Source: Hyphomicrobiales bacterium | GTDB taxonomy: Bacteria > Pseudomonadota > Alphaproteobacteria > Rhizobiales > Rhizobiaceae | Length of the DNA: 64,000 nucleotides | Reading direction: 5' to 3' | Assembly (NCBI GenBank): GCA_900470155.1 | Contig: UBZT01000002.1 | Location: forward strand, 186,001-250,000 | Part shown: positions 24,289 to 32,899 of the stretch, piece after piece | How the letters are laid out: each line of letters opens with the position of its first letter | How positions within the stretch are numbered: position 1 is the first letter of the stretch | Program-made: the position numbers and the translations under genes | Notes under the pieces: model-generated | Database searches by the model: none | Seen by the model: the letters and a program-made list of their open reading frames with translations, nothing else | What the model was told of the DNA's origin: nothing

Positions 24289-25581
24289 TCAACTTGTCAG
24301 GCGCGGCATGCTGACGATTTTCTTGAACAGGGCATTCATCGCGTTCGTGATGCCCTCGCTGGGGCTTACCTCGAAATAGAGGCCCGGCGACGCGCAGGCT
24401 TCCATGCGCTTGGGAATCTCCGCCTGGAACGGCTTTATCCAGTCATTGTACCAGTTGTTGGTCGGAAGAGGCAGATAGGTCGTGTAGAGCACCGCAATTC
24501 GATAGCCCTTGGCCTTCAGCGCGGTGCATTCAACGATGTCGATCGGCTCCTGGCATCGACCACCCGTCGTCCTTTTCGTACAGCTACTGGGCTTGTAGGC
24601 ATCGCCGACACCATCGGAAACGAAGAAGACAACCTTTTCGGGACTTCCAGCCGATACTCCTGTTCCCGCGGCACCGACCAGAGTGCCTATATTTTTCAAT
24701 GCCCGGTCAAAATCGGTTTGCTGGTCATTGTCATAGCCCTGCTTCGGGATGGACATGAGACCAATCTTGGCCGCCTTGGTTTGCACGGCATCGAGGTTTT
24801 CGGTCAGTGAAGCCACTTCGAGAAGTTTGGTGTCCTCTGCCTTTTCGCCAAAGGTATAGACCGCCATGCGATATTGGTTCGCACTTTTGCGCATGCTTTT
24901 AGCCGTATCCATCAAGGCGGCGGTTGCCTTGGCCACAACATCGATACGAATGGTGACGCCGAGCCTCTTGGCGAGATTGTAGTAGCTGTTCTTGTCTTCA
25001 ATGCCATCCTTGACAATATGGCATGCAAACGCGCACTGATCCGACGTGTTGTTCACCATCCTCGCGACATCGGCGGGCGTTGCGCCAACGCCCATCGACG
25101 GCGTGTTGTCGAGCAAGAGATAGAAATCCCGAAAGGTCTGTGTCTGAAACACGGCTTCGGCTGTGCCGGACACCGTGACCGCATCCTGACCCAGGACCCG
25201 TGCCAGTGTTGTCGGGACCTTTGCCTTGTAGCTGAAGACTGCCTTGAGTTCACTGCCCGTCTTGACGACCTGCACATCGGTGCTGACGAGCTCGTAGCCC
25301 ATGCCGCTGCCGGCCTGTGCGACGAATATCTTGGTCGCGTCGGCAATCGCGGCCGTCAGCGGCCCGTCGGAACTCATCTGCATGGCTTCAGAGACCCCGG
25401 CGGAATTCTCCGCCACAGCGGCAATTGCCGCGGCATCTGCTGCGCCCTGAAGCGTGGTCTTGACCAACAAGGCATCGCTGATGTCCAGCGCAAGCCCTGC
25501 CGTTCCGATAATCGGCACAAGCAGCAGCGCAGTCATCATCCCGAAATTGCCAGATCGATCACCCAAAATACGCTTAAACAT
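24289..25581 (-). CDS. TadG-like pilus-assembly-related protein with von Willebrand A domain
   Basis: 430 residues. The N-terminus (FKRILGDRSGNFGMMTALLLVPIIGTAGLALDIS) is the TadE/TadG-type membrane anchor with a Flp-like Gly/Asn start, and DALLVKTTLQGAADAAAIAA is the usual continuation. A VWA-like domain follows with a MIDAS-type FYLLLDNTPSMGVGATPADV near residue 150. Exposed to the periplasm or cell surface. The ATG at 25581 with GGGGTG upstream is used instead of a longer frame beginning at 25770. No other tad genes are nearby, so it is an orphan homologue. Confidence 0.75.
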   Translation of the reverse strand: MFKRILGDRSGNFGMMTALLLVPIIGTAGLALDISDALLVKTTLQGAADAAAIAAVAENSAGVSEAMQMSSDGPLTAAIADATKIFVAQAGSGMGYELVSTDVQVVKTGSELKAVFSYKAKVPTTLARVLGQDAVTVSGTAEAVFQTQTFRDFYLLLDNTPSMGVGATPADVARMVNNTSDQCAFACHIVKDGIEDKNSYYNLAKRLGVTIRIDVVAKATAALMDTAKSMRKSANQYRMAVYTFGEKAEDTKLLEVASLTENLDAVQTKAAKIGLMSIPKQGYDNDQQTDFDRALKNIGTLVGAAGTGVSAGSPEKVVFFVSDGVGDAYKPSSCTKRTTGGRCQEPIDIVECTALKAKGYRIAVLYTTYLPLPTNNWYNDWIKPFQAEIPKRMEACASPGLYFEVSPSEGITNAMNALFKKIVSMPRLTS

Positions 25582-25910
25582 AAAACACCCCGAATCCCTT
25601 GGGGCATCTTTTACGCCTCGATCGTGAGGAAATCGTTGGCTCGAATGGTTTATGATTTCCTGCTGTTGGATGCGACAGCGCCCGCCCATTTCAACAGGAT
25701 CAGAGGTCATACCGGCAGCTGCCGACCGCTCGGCATGTAACGTGCCACCCACCCGGTCCATGCTTCGCATCGTCCGGGCTGGCCTTCTTGCGGGAGATCA
25801 AACCGTTGCGTTCTCTTGGAACATAGTAACGGTCAAAAGGGTTGATGCTGAGCTGAACGACACATTCGGCCACACTGCCGGCGCTATGCCGGCCAACCGT
25901 GGAGACCAAG
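25582..25910. other. Divergent intergenic region
   Basis: About 330 bases between the TadG-like and host-attachment genes, which are read away from each other. A 6-bp stem GCCGGC-N5-GCCGGC at 25877-25893 precedes the ribosome site of the downstream gene. No gene is supported here. Confidence 0.4.
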
Positions 25911-26315
25911 ATGCATCTTCCCCAGAACACCGTGATCGCTGTTGCCGACGGCGAAAAGCTTAGCCTGTTTCAGAATGAGGGTGACGCAGCCAACGTCAAG
26001 CTCAAGGCAATGTCCGAACCTGAGATGGACAGCTCAAAAATCGCATCCGGCGCCCGCCATTCCAGCAGCGCGGCCAACCCCGATGACAGTCAGCAGGAAG
26101 AAGATGGTTTCGGCAGGGGTGTCGCGGATATGCTGAACAAGCAGGTCCTGGACGGCAAGATAGCCAATCTGGTGATCATCGCAGCGCCGCGCACCTTGGG
26201 AGAGTTGCGCAAGGGCTACCACAAGGCTTTGTCCGAAGTGCTGCTCGGCGAACTCGACAAGGATCTGACCGGTCATTCGATCCAGGAAATTGAAAAGGCA
26301 CTCGCCGCAGCCTGA
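25911..26315 (+). CDS. Host attachment protein family (Host_attach)
   Basis: 134 residues. The pattern NTVIAVADGEKLSLFQNEGD at the N-terminus, a charged Ser/Asp-rich middle, and DKQVLDGKIANLVIIAAPRTLGELRKGYHKALSEVLLGELDKDLTGHS-like ending match the family first linked to attachment of Agrobacterium-type bacteria to plant cells. Molecular function is not known; the fold resembles release-factor-like (eRF1 domain 2-type) proteins. ATG 25911 has GGAG 6 bases upstream. A hairpin follows 16 bases after the stop. Confidence 0.75.
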   Translation: MHLPQNTVIAVADGEKLSLFQNEGDAANVKLKAMSEPEMDSSKIASGARHSSSAANPDDSQQEEDGFGRGVADMLNKQVLDGKIANLVIIAAPRTLGELRKGYHKALSEVLLGELDKDLTGHSIQEIEKALAAA

Positions 26316-26331
26316 CGCGAGCGAATACCAC

Positions 26332-26363
26332 CTTCCGCCGATCTCCTTCGGCGGAAGAATTTG
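26332..26363 (+). terminator. Stem-loop terminator after the host-attachment gene
   Basis: Perfect 9-bp stem CTTCCGCCG / CGGCGGAAG with an 8-base loop (26332-26357), followed by AATTT. A weak T tail lowers confidence. Confidence 0.6.
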
Positions 26364-26380
26364 CATATGTTGAAAACGCC

Positions 26381-26400
26381 CCGGGCCTGAGAATGCCCGG
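26381..26400 (-). terminator. Stem-loop after the MFS transporter gene
   Basis: CCGGGC-N8-GCCCGG, 10 bases beyond the MFS stop on the minus strand, followed on that strand by GGCGTTTTC. Probable rho-independent terminator for the AraC-MFS unit. Confidence 0.5.
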
Positions 26401-26409
26401 TAGCGTAGA

Positions 26410-27618
26410 TCAGCTCCTAGGCTGCAGGATTGCCAGCACAACCGTCGATGCGGCGAGGATAGCAGTCAGCGTCAACGGTCCCGTCGCGCCATACGTATCG
26501 ACGATATAACCTCCGACAACCGCGCCAATCGTGATTGCCACTTGGAATGAGGTCACCATCAGGCTGCCAGCAGCCTCAAGCGCGTCGGGCGCGGCGCGGG
26601 ACAGGTTGGTCGGAAGAACGACCGGGGCCATGCCGAAGGCGAAGCCCCACAACGCCGCGAAGCCGAAGGCAACACCGATGTGCACGCCCCAAAATACCAA
26701 AGCAAGCGCCGCAACCGCCATCAAAGCGGCCGTGACGACGAGGGCGATGCGGATATTGGCGTCGGCCATGCGACCACCCGCAATGTTCCCGATCACAGCG
26801 GCGATGCCAAATCCGAGCAGTGCAAGCGCAATCGGCCCCGTTGTAAGGAGCGTAACCTGTTCGAGGAAGGGGCGAACATAGACCGAACCCGCGAAATGAC
26901 CCGTCATCAGCAAGAGGATAGCCAGCATGCCAATCTGGATGCCACGTCGCCGTGTCAGCCGGAAAACGTCGCCAAGGCTGTTACTTGTGGTCGCAGGCAA
27001 GGTCGGCAGACTGAGCCACTGCAGCAACATGGCAAGTGCGGCCAGACCCGCTGTCATGGCCATGGCGGTGCGCCAGCCCAACCAATCGCTGATCAATGCG
27101 CCCATCGACGGTGCGGCAATGGTGGCGAGCGAGACGCCAAGAGTGACGATCGCCATGCCGCGGCCCGTTGCATTGGCGCCAACCAGTCTTGCCACGACGG
27201 CAACTGAAAGCGCCCAAAAGGCGCTGAGGGCGATGCCCAACCCCGCTCGACCTAACAATAGCAGCCAAAAATCGGTCGCAGTCGCCGCTAGAATGTTGGA
27301 GCCGACAGCCAATGCGCTCAGACCAACCAGCACCGTCTTGCGGTTCAACCGGCCAATTAGGACATTACTCAAGATAGCCGTCACGGCACCGACAGACGCG
27401 GTGGCGGTCACGACCTGTCCGGCCATTCCCTCGCTGACGCCGAGATCGCGCGCCATTGGTGTCAACATGCCTGCCGGCATGAACTCCGCCGACACCAGAG
27501 CAAAGCTGGTGGCTGCCATTGAAAGGACTGCGAACCAAGTGGCCGAGCTCCACGCGGCTGGCGGAGCGGTATCGGGATCGTTTACTGCGTCTTCAAGCTG
27601 GAACGTCGTGTCTGCCAT
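26410..27618 (-). CDS. MFS transporter, DHA1-type
   Basis: 402 residues with twelve predicted membrane helices. The first helix (WFAVLSMAATSFALVSAEFMPAGML) and the loop-2 region IGRLNRKTVLVGLSALAVGSNI are typical of sugar/drug exporters of the DHA1 group (AraJ/YdhP-like). The gene follows the AraC-type regulator by 59 bases on the same strand, so that protein probably controls it. The exported compound is unknown. Confidence 0.82.
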   Translation of the reverse strand: MADTTFQLEDAVNDPDTAPPAAWSSATWFAVLSMAATSFALVSAEFMPAGMLTPMARDLGVSEGMAGQVVTATASVGAVTAILSNVLIGRLNRKTVLVGLSALAVGSNILAATATDFWLLLLGRAGLGIALSAFWALSVAVVARLVGANATGRGMAIVTLGVSLATIAAPSMGALISDWLGWRTAMAMTAGLAALAMLLQWLSLPTLPATTSNSLGDVFRLTRRRGIQIGMLAILLLMTGHFAGSVYVRPFLEQVTLLTTGPIALALLGFGIAAVIGNIAGGRMADANIRIALVVTAALMAVAALALVFWGVHIGVAFGFAALWGFAFGMAPVVLPTNLSRAAPDALEAAGSLMVTSFQVAITIGAVVGGYIVDTYGATGPLTLTAILAASTVVLAILQPRS

Positions 27619-27677
27619 CGAGGTATCTCCAAGAGTTGGAGATCTTCATAGACGAGTTTTCTCGGATGTGATGTGTC

Positions 27678-28664
27678 TTAAAATCCGAAATCCATGTCTG
27701 TTCGTCCGGAAATTGTGCGGCGCACAACGCCCGGCGAAACACTTGTGATCCGCTTGAACGCGCGCGCGAAGGACGCCTCGGACTCATAGCCCAGCCGGCT
27801 AGCGACATCGGCAACCGACATGCCGCTTTGGCCCAACAACTCGCGGGCGTGCTGCATGCGCATGCGGGCAAGATAATGCACCGCGCCTTCTCCCAACACT
27901 GCGCTGAAACGCTCCGCGAAAACCGAGCGGGATTGACCCGCCACGGCAGCGAGTCTTTCGAGCGTCCAGATATGGCCCGGATCTCGGTGCATGGCTGCCA
28001 GGGCGCGGCCGATATTGGGGTCACGGATCGCAGCGAGCCAACCGACCGTCGGGGCGCCGGTGCAGTTGACCCAGCAGCGGATCAGCCTCGCTGTGAGCAG
28101 GTCCGCCATTCGTGATAGGATTGTGGCGCTGCCCATCTGCGGATGAGTTGCCTCCACCGTCATCGCGGCCAGCAACGGGCCAATGATGGGGTCATTGCCG
28201 GCGACATCACAGCCCTTGATGATGGGCGGCATCAAAGCGATCAAAGGATCAAGGGCACAAACGCCCAACGCCATCGAGCCACAGAAAAGGGTGCTTGTTG
28301 CGCCAGTCCCTTCTCGCACTACTTCGCAAATGTTGGTCCCCAACTTGGTCACCTGACATTCGTTGAGGGAGTCGTCGACAACGTCTGGCGCACTGGCTAG
28401 TCGATGGGCGATGCCTTGCGGCAGCAGCACCAGATCGCCATCGCGCAATTCCTGCCAACCTAGAGCCGTCGTATGGATCCAACATGGACCTTGGCTGACA
28501 AAGTGAAAACGAAGCAGCTGTTGTTGCGGAAAAGCGATGCTCCATGGGTGATGGAGTTCGCAGCGGCTATAGTTAACGCCGCTCAAGCGGAAGTCTTGCA
28601 GGACTTCGCTAAGCGGATCCATTGGAATATGCGGCGTAGACGGCTGGGACGAACGGTCAGGCAT
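27678..28664 (-). CDS. AraC-family transcriptional regulator with N-terminal cupin domain
   Basis: 328 residues. The N-terminal part is a Cupin_6-like effector domain (FPQQQLLRFHFVSQGPCWI, then LRDGDLVLLPQGIAHRL). The C-terminal 100 residues form two HTH motifs: WTLERLAAVAGQSRSVFAERF and SVADVASRLGYESEASFARAFKRITSVSPG. The ATG at 28664 is used; an internal ATG at residue 15 is possible. Its neighbour in the same direction is the MFS exporter gene, its likely target. Confidence 0.85.
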   Translation of the reverse strand: MPDRSSQPSTPHIPMDPLSEVLQDFRLSGVNYSRCELHHPWSIAFPQQQLLRFHFVSQGPCWIHTTALGWQELRDGDLVLLPQGIAHRLASAPDVVDDSLNECQVTKLGTNICEVVREGTGATSTLFCGSMALGVCALDPLIALMPPIIKGCDVAGNDPIIGPLLAAMTVEATHPQMGSATILSRMADLLTARLIRCWVNCTGAPTVGWLAAIRDPNIGRALAAMHRDPGHIWTLERLAAVAGQSRSVFAERFSAVLGEGAVHYLARMRMQHARELLGQSGMSVADVASRLGYESEASFARAFKRITSVSPGVVRRTISGRTDMDFGF

Positions 28665-29058
28665 TTACCTGTTATAGATGCCAATTGTCCGAGAGGCAAA
28701 TCGGAACATGCGCTCGTTGACACGTCATACCGATCGTTTCGAGCGCATAGGATGTGCTAGACGGCACGGAGGCTGACAACACAGCACGCCTTGTGGGCGC
28801 GCGTCTCCGTAGCCAGTTCATGGCCACATCTGTTTTTGAAGAGTTGATTGGCCTTGTTGGCGCAGGGCAAAGTCGGCAGATCATCTGCATGTCGGGATCA
28901 ACTCGCCATTGCAAGCTGGCCCCGTATTGCGTTCTGACGCCGGCATCGATCGAATGACCGCCGTCCTACATCGGGCCATTTTCCGAGTGCTTCTTGAAGC
29001 CGTATTTTGGCGCTGCAATGACGCACTGACAAGAGCTGCATTGGACATGGTTCTAAAG
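28665..29058. other. Intergenic region without recognisable genes
   Basis: About 400 bases. Short open frames exist on both strands (28754-28957 plus, 28672-28914 minus) but they have no ribosome site, no recognisable family and overlap each other. It may hold decayed sequence. Confidence 0.4.
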
Positions 29059-29102
29059 AACGAAAACCATCCTTGTCGGAATATGCAATCCCGACAAGGA
29101 TG
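29059..29102 (-). terminator. Rho-independent terminator after ggt
   Basis: Perfect 12-bp stem CATCCTTGTCGG / CCGACAAGGATG (29068-29079 and 29091-29102) with an 11-base loop, followed on the minus strand by GTTTTCGTTCTTT. It starts 15 bases after the ggt stop. Confidence 0.85.
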
Positions 29103-29116
29103 AACCGGATTGGCAC

Positions 29117-30874
29117 TCAATCGCCAACGGCAACTCCTTCGCGGCGAGGATCCGCGCTGCCTGCAAGGCCATCTGCTGTCAGCTCCACTGCGTGCAGACC
29201 GGAGGTCATTTCCGTCTCATTCACCTCATAGCCCAGCGACTTCAGCGGCTCTATGAAAGCCTCCGCCCGCGTGCCTGACTCAATGTCAAACTTGCCGAAG
29301 CGGTTGACAAGGTGCGGCTCTGCGACGATCCGCTCGACTGGCATGCCCCAGTCTATATATCCCAGGAGCGCTTGCACGACATAGCCAATGATCTGACTGC
29401 CGCCGGGCGATCCGATTGCGAGCACCGGCTTTCCCTCCTTCATCACAATGGTTGGCGCCATGGACGAGCGTGGCCGCTTGCCCGGTTCGACCCGGTTCGC
29501 AATCGGCAATCCGTCGCTATGTGTCTTGAAAGAGAAGTCGGTGAGTTCATTGTTAAGAAGAAAGCCACCTGTCATGAGGCGCGAACCGAAACCGTTTTCG
29601 ATTGTGGTGGTCATGGAGACGACATTGCCTTCTCCATCAACGATGACAAAATGGCTGGTGGATGGCAATTCCAGCGAAACATCCTTCCCGAAAAGGAGCG
29701 CATGATCCCAGGTCGGCTGGCCAGCTTTTACCTGATCATCAGAAAGCGCTTTGTACCCATCGAGCAGTCGTGCTCTTTCCCCAAGATAATCCTTACTCAG
29801 CAGGCCCTTGACTGGTGCCGGTACGAAATCGGTATCGGCAAGATAACGTTCGCGGTCAGCAAAAGCGAGGCGCTCGGCGTCCCCAATCAGCCGCCAGCTT
29901 TGCACGTGGTCTGGACCGAGAGCCCTTATGTCGAAATTCTCAAGCATTCCGAGGATCTGCCCAACTGCCACAGCGCCGGACGAAGGCGGTCCCATGCCGC
30001 AAATGTCAAAACTGCGGTAGGCGAAACAGACCGGCTCACGCTCCTTGATCCGGTAACTGGATAGGTCAGTGAGCGACAATACGCCGGGATTACCTTCGGC
30101 GTCACGGACCGTCTTGACGATCGCTTCAGCGATCGGACCGGTGTAGAAGGCATCCGCGCCGGCTTCGGCTATTGCCCTGAGCGTCGTAGCATAGTCAGGG
30201 TTCTTCAACATCGCTCCTGTGGCGAGTGGTGAACCGTCTGGATTAAAGAAATAGGAGCGGGCTTCTTGATCGAGTTTCAGCTTGTCGCCTTCCCCCTTTA
30301 CTAGATTTGAAAGCCGCGGAGAGACCTCGAATCCCTCGGCGGCAAGCTTTTCCGCCGGTGCGAAGAGCTGGGCCCAGGAAAGCTTGCCATAGCGCCTGTG
30401 TACTTCATCCATCAGACGAACGGTGCCGGGCGTGCCAACAGAGCGCCCCCCGACCACTGCATCCAAGAATTTCAGCGGCTGGCCGTCAGAATCGAGAAAC
30501 AGCTTTGGCGTGGCCTCCATCGGTGCAGTTTCGCGACCGTCGAAAGTCATTATTTTTCCAGAGGCTGCATCAAAATAGACGAGAAATGCGCCACCACCGA
30601 GACCGGAACTTTGGGGCTCCACGAGGCCCAGTACGGTTTGCACTGCCACAAGGGCGTCGATGGCATTGCCACCCTTAACGAGAATCTCTCGGCCGGCCTG
30701 CGCCGCGAGCGGATTGGCAGCCGCCACCATGAAACGCTTCGCTTCCACCCGTTTTGCCGAGGTGACACTCGTCGCCTTCTCTGGAGCAATAATGTCGGAT
30801 GCCTGCTGCGACAGTGCCAATTGCGGACACGAAAAGGAAAATACGAAAGCAAGAGCCAATGAAACTGCGCGCAT
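29117..30874 (-). CDS. ggt: Gamma-glutamyltransferase (periplasmic)
   Basis: 585 residues, family length. A signal peptide covers about residues 1-22 (VSLALAFVFSFSCPQLALS). The large-subunit region has AANPLAAQAGREILVKGGNAIDA and the Arg of DGRETAP for the gamma-glutamyl carboxylate. Autocleavage should occur before the nucleophile Thr in LPSTSHFVIVD, releasing the small subunit, which has SMTTTIENGFGSR and the lid-proximal GKRPRSSMAPTIV. It hydrolyses or transfers gamma-glutamyl groups of glutathione and related compounds in the periplasm. It stands alone between a terminator and the repABC region. Confidence 0.9.
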   Translation of the reverse strand: MRAVSLALAFVFSFSCPQLALSQQASDIIAPEKATSVTSAKRVEAKRFMVAAANPLAAQAGREILVKGGNAIDALVAVQTVLGLVEPQSSGLGGGAFLVYFDAASGKIMTFDGRETAPMEATPKLFLDSDGQPLKFLDAVVGGRSVGTPGTVRLMDEVHRRYGKLSWAQLFAPAEKLAAEGFEVSPRLSNLVKGEGDKLKLDQEARSYFFNPDGSPLATGAMLKNPDYATTLRAIAEAGADAFYTGPIAEAIVKTVRDAEGNPGVLSLTDLSSYRIKEREPVCFAYRSFDICGMGPPSSGAVAVGQILGMLENFDIRALGPDHVQSWRLIGDAERLAFADRERYLADTDFVPAPVKGLLSKDYLGERARLLDGYKALSDDQVKAGQPTWDHALLFGKDVSLELPSTSHFVIVDGEGNVVSMTTTIENGFGSRLMTGGFLLNNELTDFSFKTHSDGLPIANRVEPGKRPRSSMAPTIVMKEGKPVLAIGSPGGSQIIGYVVQALLGYIDWGMPVERIVAEPHLVNRFGKFDIESGTRAEAFIEPLKSLGYEVNETEMTSGLHAVELTADGLAGSADPRREGVAVGD

Positions 30875-31054
30875 AACCGCCTCCCTTTTGTTATTCGATT
30901 GTGCCGAACAGGGGAGAAAAGAACAAGATACGCTACGGGCGCCGTGCTGGTGGCAATCTTACAATCATGCGCTATCTATCGCACCTGCCTCAGCCCCAGC
31001 AAAACCCCGTCGAGGAACGACCTTCATATAGTCGATCCAAAATTTGCATGTCTT
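30875..31054. other. Promoter region of ggt and flank of the replication module
   Basis: About 180 bases, AT-richer than the neighbouring genes, presumably holding the ggt promoter (minus strand). No gene is supported. Confidence 0.35.
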
Positions 31055-31432
31055 TCAGCGTCTTAACCGTGTTGGGAGCGACCAACGGCCAAGTCGCGCA
31101 AACTTACCTGCGCAATCATCCTGAATGATCGCCGCCATTCTCGCTGCCAGCGCAAGGCATTCCCCGCGCCGCGTGTCTCTTCTGCGGCCAACGCATTTGC
31201 TGGATGGCTCTTCGAGCATCTGCTCCCGGCTGCACTGTTCGCGCCGCACGTCTTTGCGCAGCAAGGGTCGCGATCGATCGCAGGTACAGATCTCGAATTG
31301 GGCTGACGTTGGCACCTCTTCAGCCGCCGTCGCTGTTTCATCCACGATCGGCCTGTTCGGAACGCTTTGCTGCTGGGCCAAGCTGTGGCTCAAACGCGTC
31401 AGCAAATCCGCCGCAGTCGCTTTCGTGAGCAT
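31055..31432 (-). CDS. Hypothetical protein downstream of repC (125 aa)
   Basis: Open frame of 125 residues on the repABC strand, starting about 100 bases after repC. It begins LTKATAADLLTRLSHSLAQQQ and is later Cys/Arg-rich (four Cys in the middle third). No family is recognised. The ribosome site is weak, and the 3' end of the frame contains a parS site (31071-31086). It may be a non-coding remnant. Confidence 0.3.
   Translation of the reverse strand: MLTKATAADLLTRLSHSLAQQQSVPNRPIVDETATAAEEVPTSAQFEICTCDRSRPLLRKDVRREQCSREQMLEEPSSKCVGRRRDTRRGECLALAARMAAIIQDDCAGKFARLGRWSLPTRLRR
31071..31086. promoter_or_regulatory. parS centromere-like site, copy 1 (RepB-binding)
   Basis: GTTGGGAGCGACCAAC fits the repABC parS consensus GTT-N4-GC-N4-AAC exactly and is a palindrome with GTTGG/CCAAC arms. 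Confidence 0.82.
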
Positions 31433-31511
31433 TTCGTCATCGAAACGCTAACTGCCAAACCAATGCGAAACATCAAATCCAAAAACCGTATGTTTTCATA
31501 TGTTTGCACTG

Positions 31512-31527
31512 GTTGGGAGCGACCAAC
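31512..31527. promoter_or_regulatory. parS centromere-like site, copy 2 (RepB-binding)
   Basis: Identical 16-mer GTTGGGAGCGACCAAC, 2 bases beyond the repC stop. The two copies lie 441 bases apart. Confidence 0.85.
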
Positions 31528-31529
31528 AG

Positions 31530-32744
31530 CTAACCAGCCTGCAAACCTTCCTGCCCGTTCGCCTTGACTAGCGCCATGATCATCGGCCCGAGCGAAAACT
31601 CGCCGCGTGCCGCACGCTTTGTTAGGTCGCGAAGATATCCCCCGGCTGACGTGATCATGGTTGCACGTTCCAGGATACAGGCCACAGCTGAGGCCGCATT
31701 TTCCGGGCCCATGATTTCGCAGGCGTCCTGATAGGCCGATGGGCTGATGCCAAGCACTGAACGCACCACGACGGCCGCCTTCATCAAGCCGCGCCAGTTC
31801 TCAATCACGCCACCATCCCCGTAGTCCACGATCTGCGGGCAGGCTTTCAGCACTATGCCCAGCGGGAAGGCCTTCAGCAACTCGTTGCTCGGTTGACGGA
31901 TCAGGTTCGGCTTCTCGCCCTTCTCATCTCCTGAGCAAGGTTCAAGTTCAGTTATGGATTTGGTATTTGAATTCTGTCTGTGCTGCTCGATATGAGCATC
32001 ATTGGTGCTCGTTGTTGCTGAAACATCCTGAATTTCCAACCGATTGATGACTTCCTCGCGAAGCATCTCCATTTCATCGAGAATTTCTGCCGTGCGCTCC
32101 AATACGGCAACGCGAGGAATGCGCCCAACCAGGGCGACATACATGTCCTCAATCTCTTGCCAGTCCCCTTCGGCTCCTTCCTCCATTGCAGCAGTAATCA
32201 GCTTGCGGACGTCTCTGCGGCAGATCGTCAGGCTCTCTTTTACCTTCCTGAGTGCCGCTCTATCGGCCATGACCTGCTGTGCCAGGAGCGCCAACTCCTC
32301 CGAGCGCGCCAGAAGCGGTGACAGATCGAAGCCGTAGGCACATTCAATCTCTCCCTTGCCATCCTTCCTGGCGTAGCGCTTTCCGTTGGCGCTGTCCTTT
32401 CTTGCGATCAGACCGGCATCGACGAGCACCGCGAGATGGCGACGCAGCGTGGCGCCTGCCATTGAATGGGCCCGCAGGCAAAGCTGGGCATTCGAAGGGA
32501 ATACGACCAACTGCGCGTCCTGCCGGAGCTCATTGTCCGGATGAAATGTCAGCAGCGCGTCGAGAACAGCCAGGCTGTTCGACTGGATGCCCAATAAGTC
32601 GATCGCGGCGGACGCGTCCCTAAAGACTTTCCACTTGTCGACAACCTTTCCGGGCTTGATATCGGCCGAGGCTGTCTGCCGCCGCACCAGCGCAAGCGTC
32701 ATCGGCCGCCGCCCGAATGGCGTCGTTACACTTCCCGTATGCAT
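31530..32744 (-). CDS. repC: Replication initiator protein RepC
   Basis: 404 residues, the family length. The N-terminal DNA-binding half is highly recognisable (FRDASAAIDLLGIQSNSLAVLDALLTFH, then LRAHSMAGATLRRHLAVLVDAGLIARKDSANGKRYARK, the winged helix). RepC initiates replication of repABC replicons; in studied members the origin lies within repC itself. An AT-rich stretch in the gene, around 31930-31990, is a candidate. Third gene of the minus-strand repABC operon, separated from repB by 155 bases that encode a counter-transcribed RNA. Confidence 0.95.
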   Translation of the reverse strand: MHTGSVTTPFGRRPMTLALVRRQTASADIKPGKVVDKWKVFRDASAAIDLLGIQSNSLAVLDALLTFHPDNELRQDAQLVVFPSNAQLCLRAHSMAGATLRRHLAVLVDAGLIARKDSANGKRYARKDGKGEIECAYGFDLSPLLARSEELALLAQQVMADRAALRKVKESLTICRRDVRKLITAAMEEGAEGDWQEIEDMYVALVGRIPRVAVLERTAEILDEMEMLREEVINRLEIQDVSATTSTNDAHIEQHRQNSNTKSITELEPCSGDEKGEKPNLIRQPSNELLKAFPLGIVLKACPQIVDYGDGGVIENWRGLMKAAVVVRSVLGISPSAYQDACEIMGPENAASAVACILERATMITSAGGYLRDLTKRAARGEFSLGPMIMALVKANGQEGLQAG

Positions 32745-32803
32745 CGTCTCTCACCTTTCAGCAGGCAAAAGAAAAACGCTCATCAAAACGATGCCAAAGA
32801 CTC

Positions 32804-32832
32804 TTGACGATGATTCCAGGAAATGCGATTCT
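32804..32832 (+). promoter_or_regulatory. Promoter of the repABC counter-transcribed RNA
   Basis: TTGACG at 32804-32809, a 17-base spacer and GATTCT at 32827-32832, reading against the repABC operon. Start expected near 32839. Confidence 0.75.
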
Positions 32833-32838
32833 GCGTTT

Positions 32839-32895
32839 GCTTAGGACACAGAATGGGCTTCCGGAACGGCGACGTTTTGGGGGCCCTTTCTTTTT
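32839..32895 (+). ncRNA. Counter-transcribed RNA (ctRNA/RepE) of the repB-repC intergenic region
   Basis: A small antisense RNA of about 57 nt is expected here, opposite to repABC, as in other repABC plasmids where it limits repC translation and sets incompatibility. The promoter lies just upstream. Its 3' part folds into a 14-bp stem at 32855-32868 and 32873-32886 (with G-U pairs) closed by a GCGA tetraloop and followed by TTTCTTTTT, an excellent terminator. The ends are inferred from the promoter and terminator. Confidence 0.82.
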
Positions 32896-32899
32896 GCGG

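Noticed and set aside
28665..29058. Insertion sequence remnant
   Set aside because: No terminal repeats or transposase motifs could be recognised; left as intergenic.
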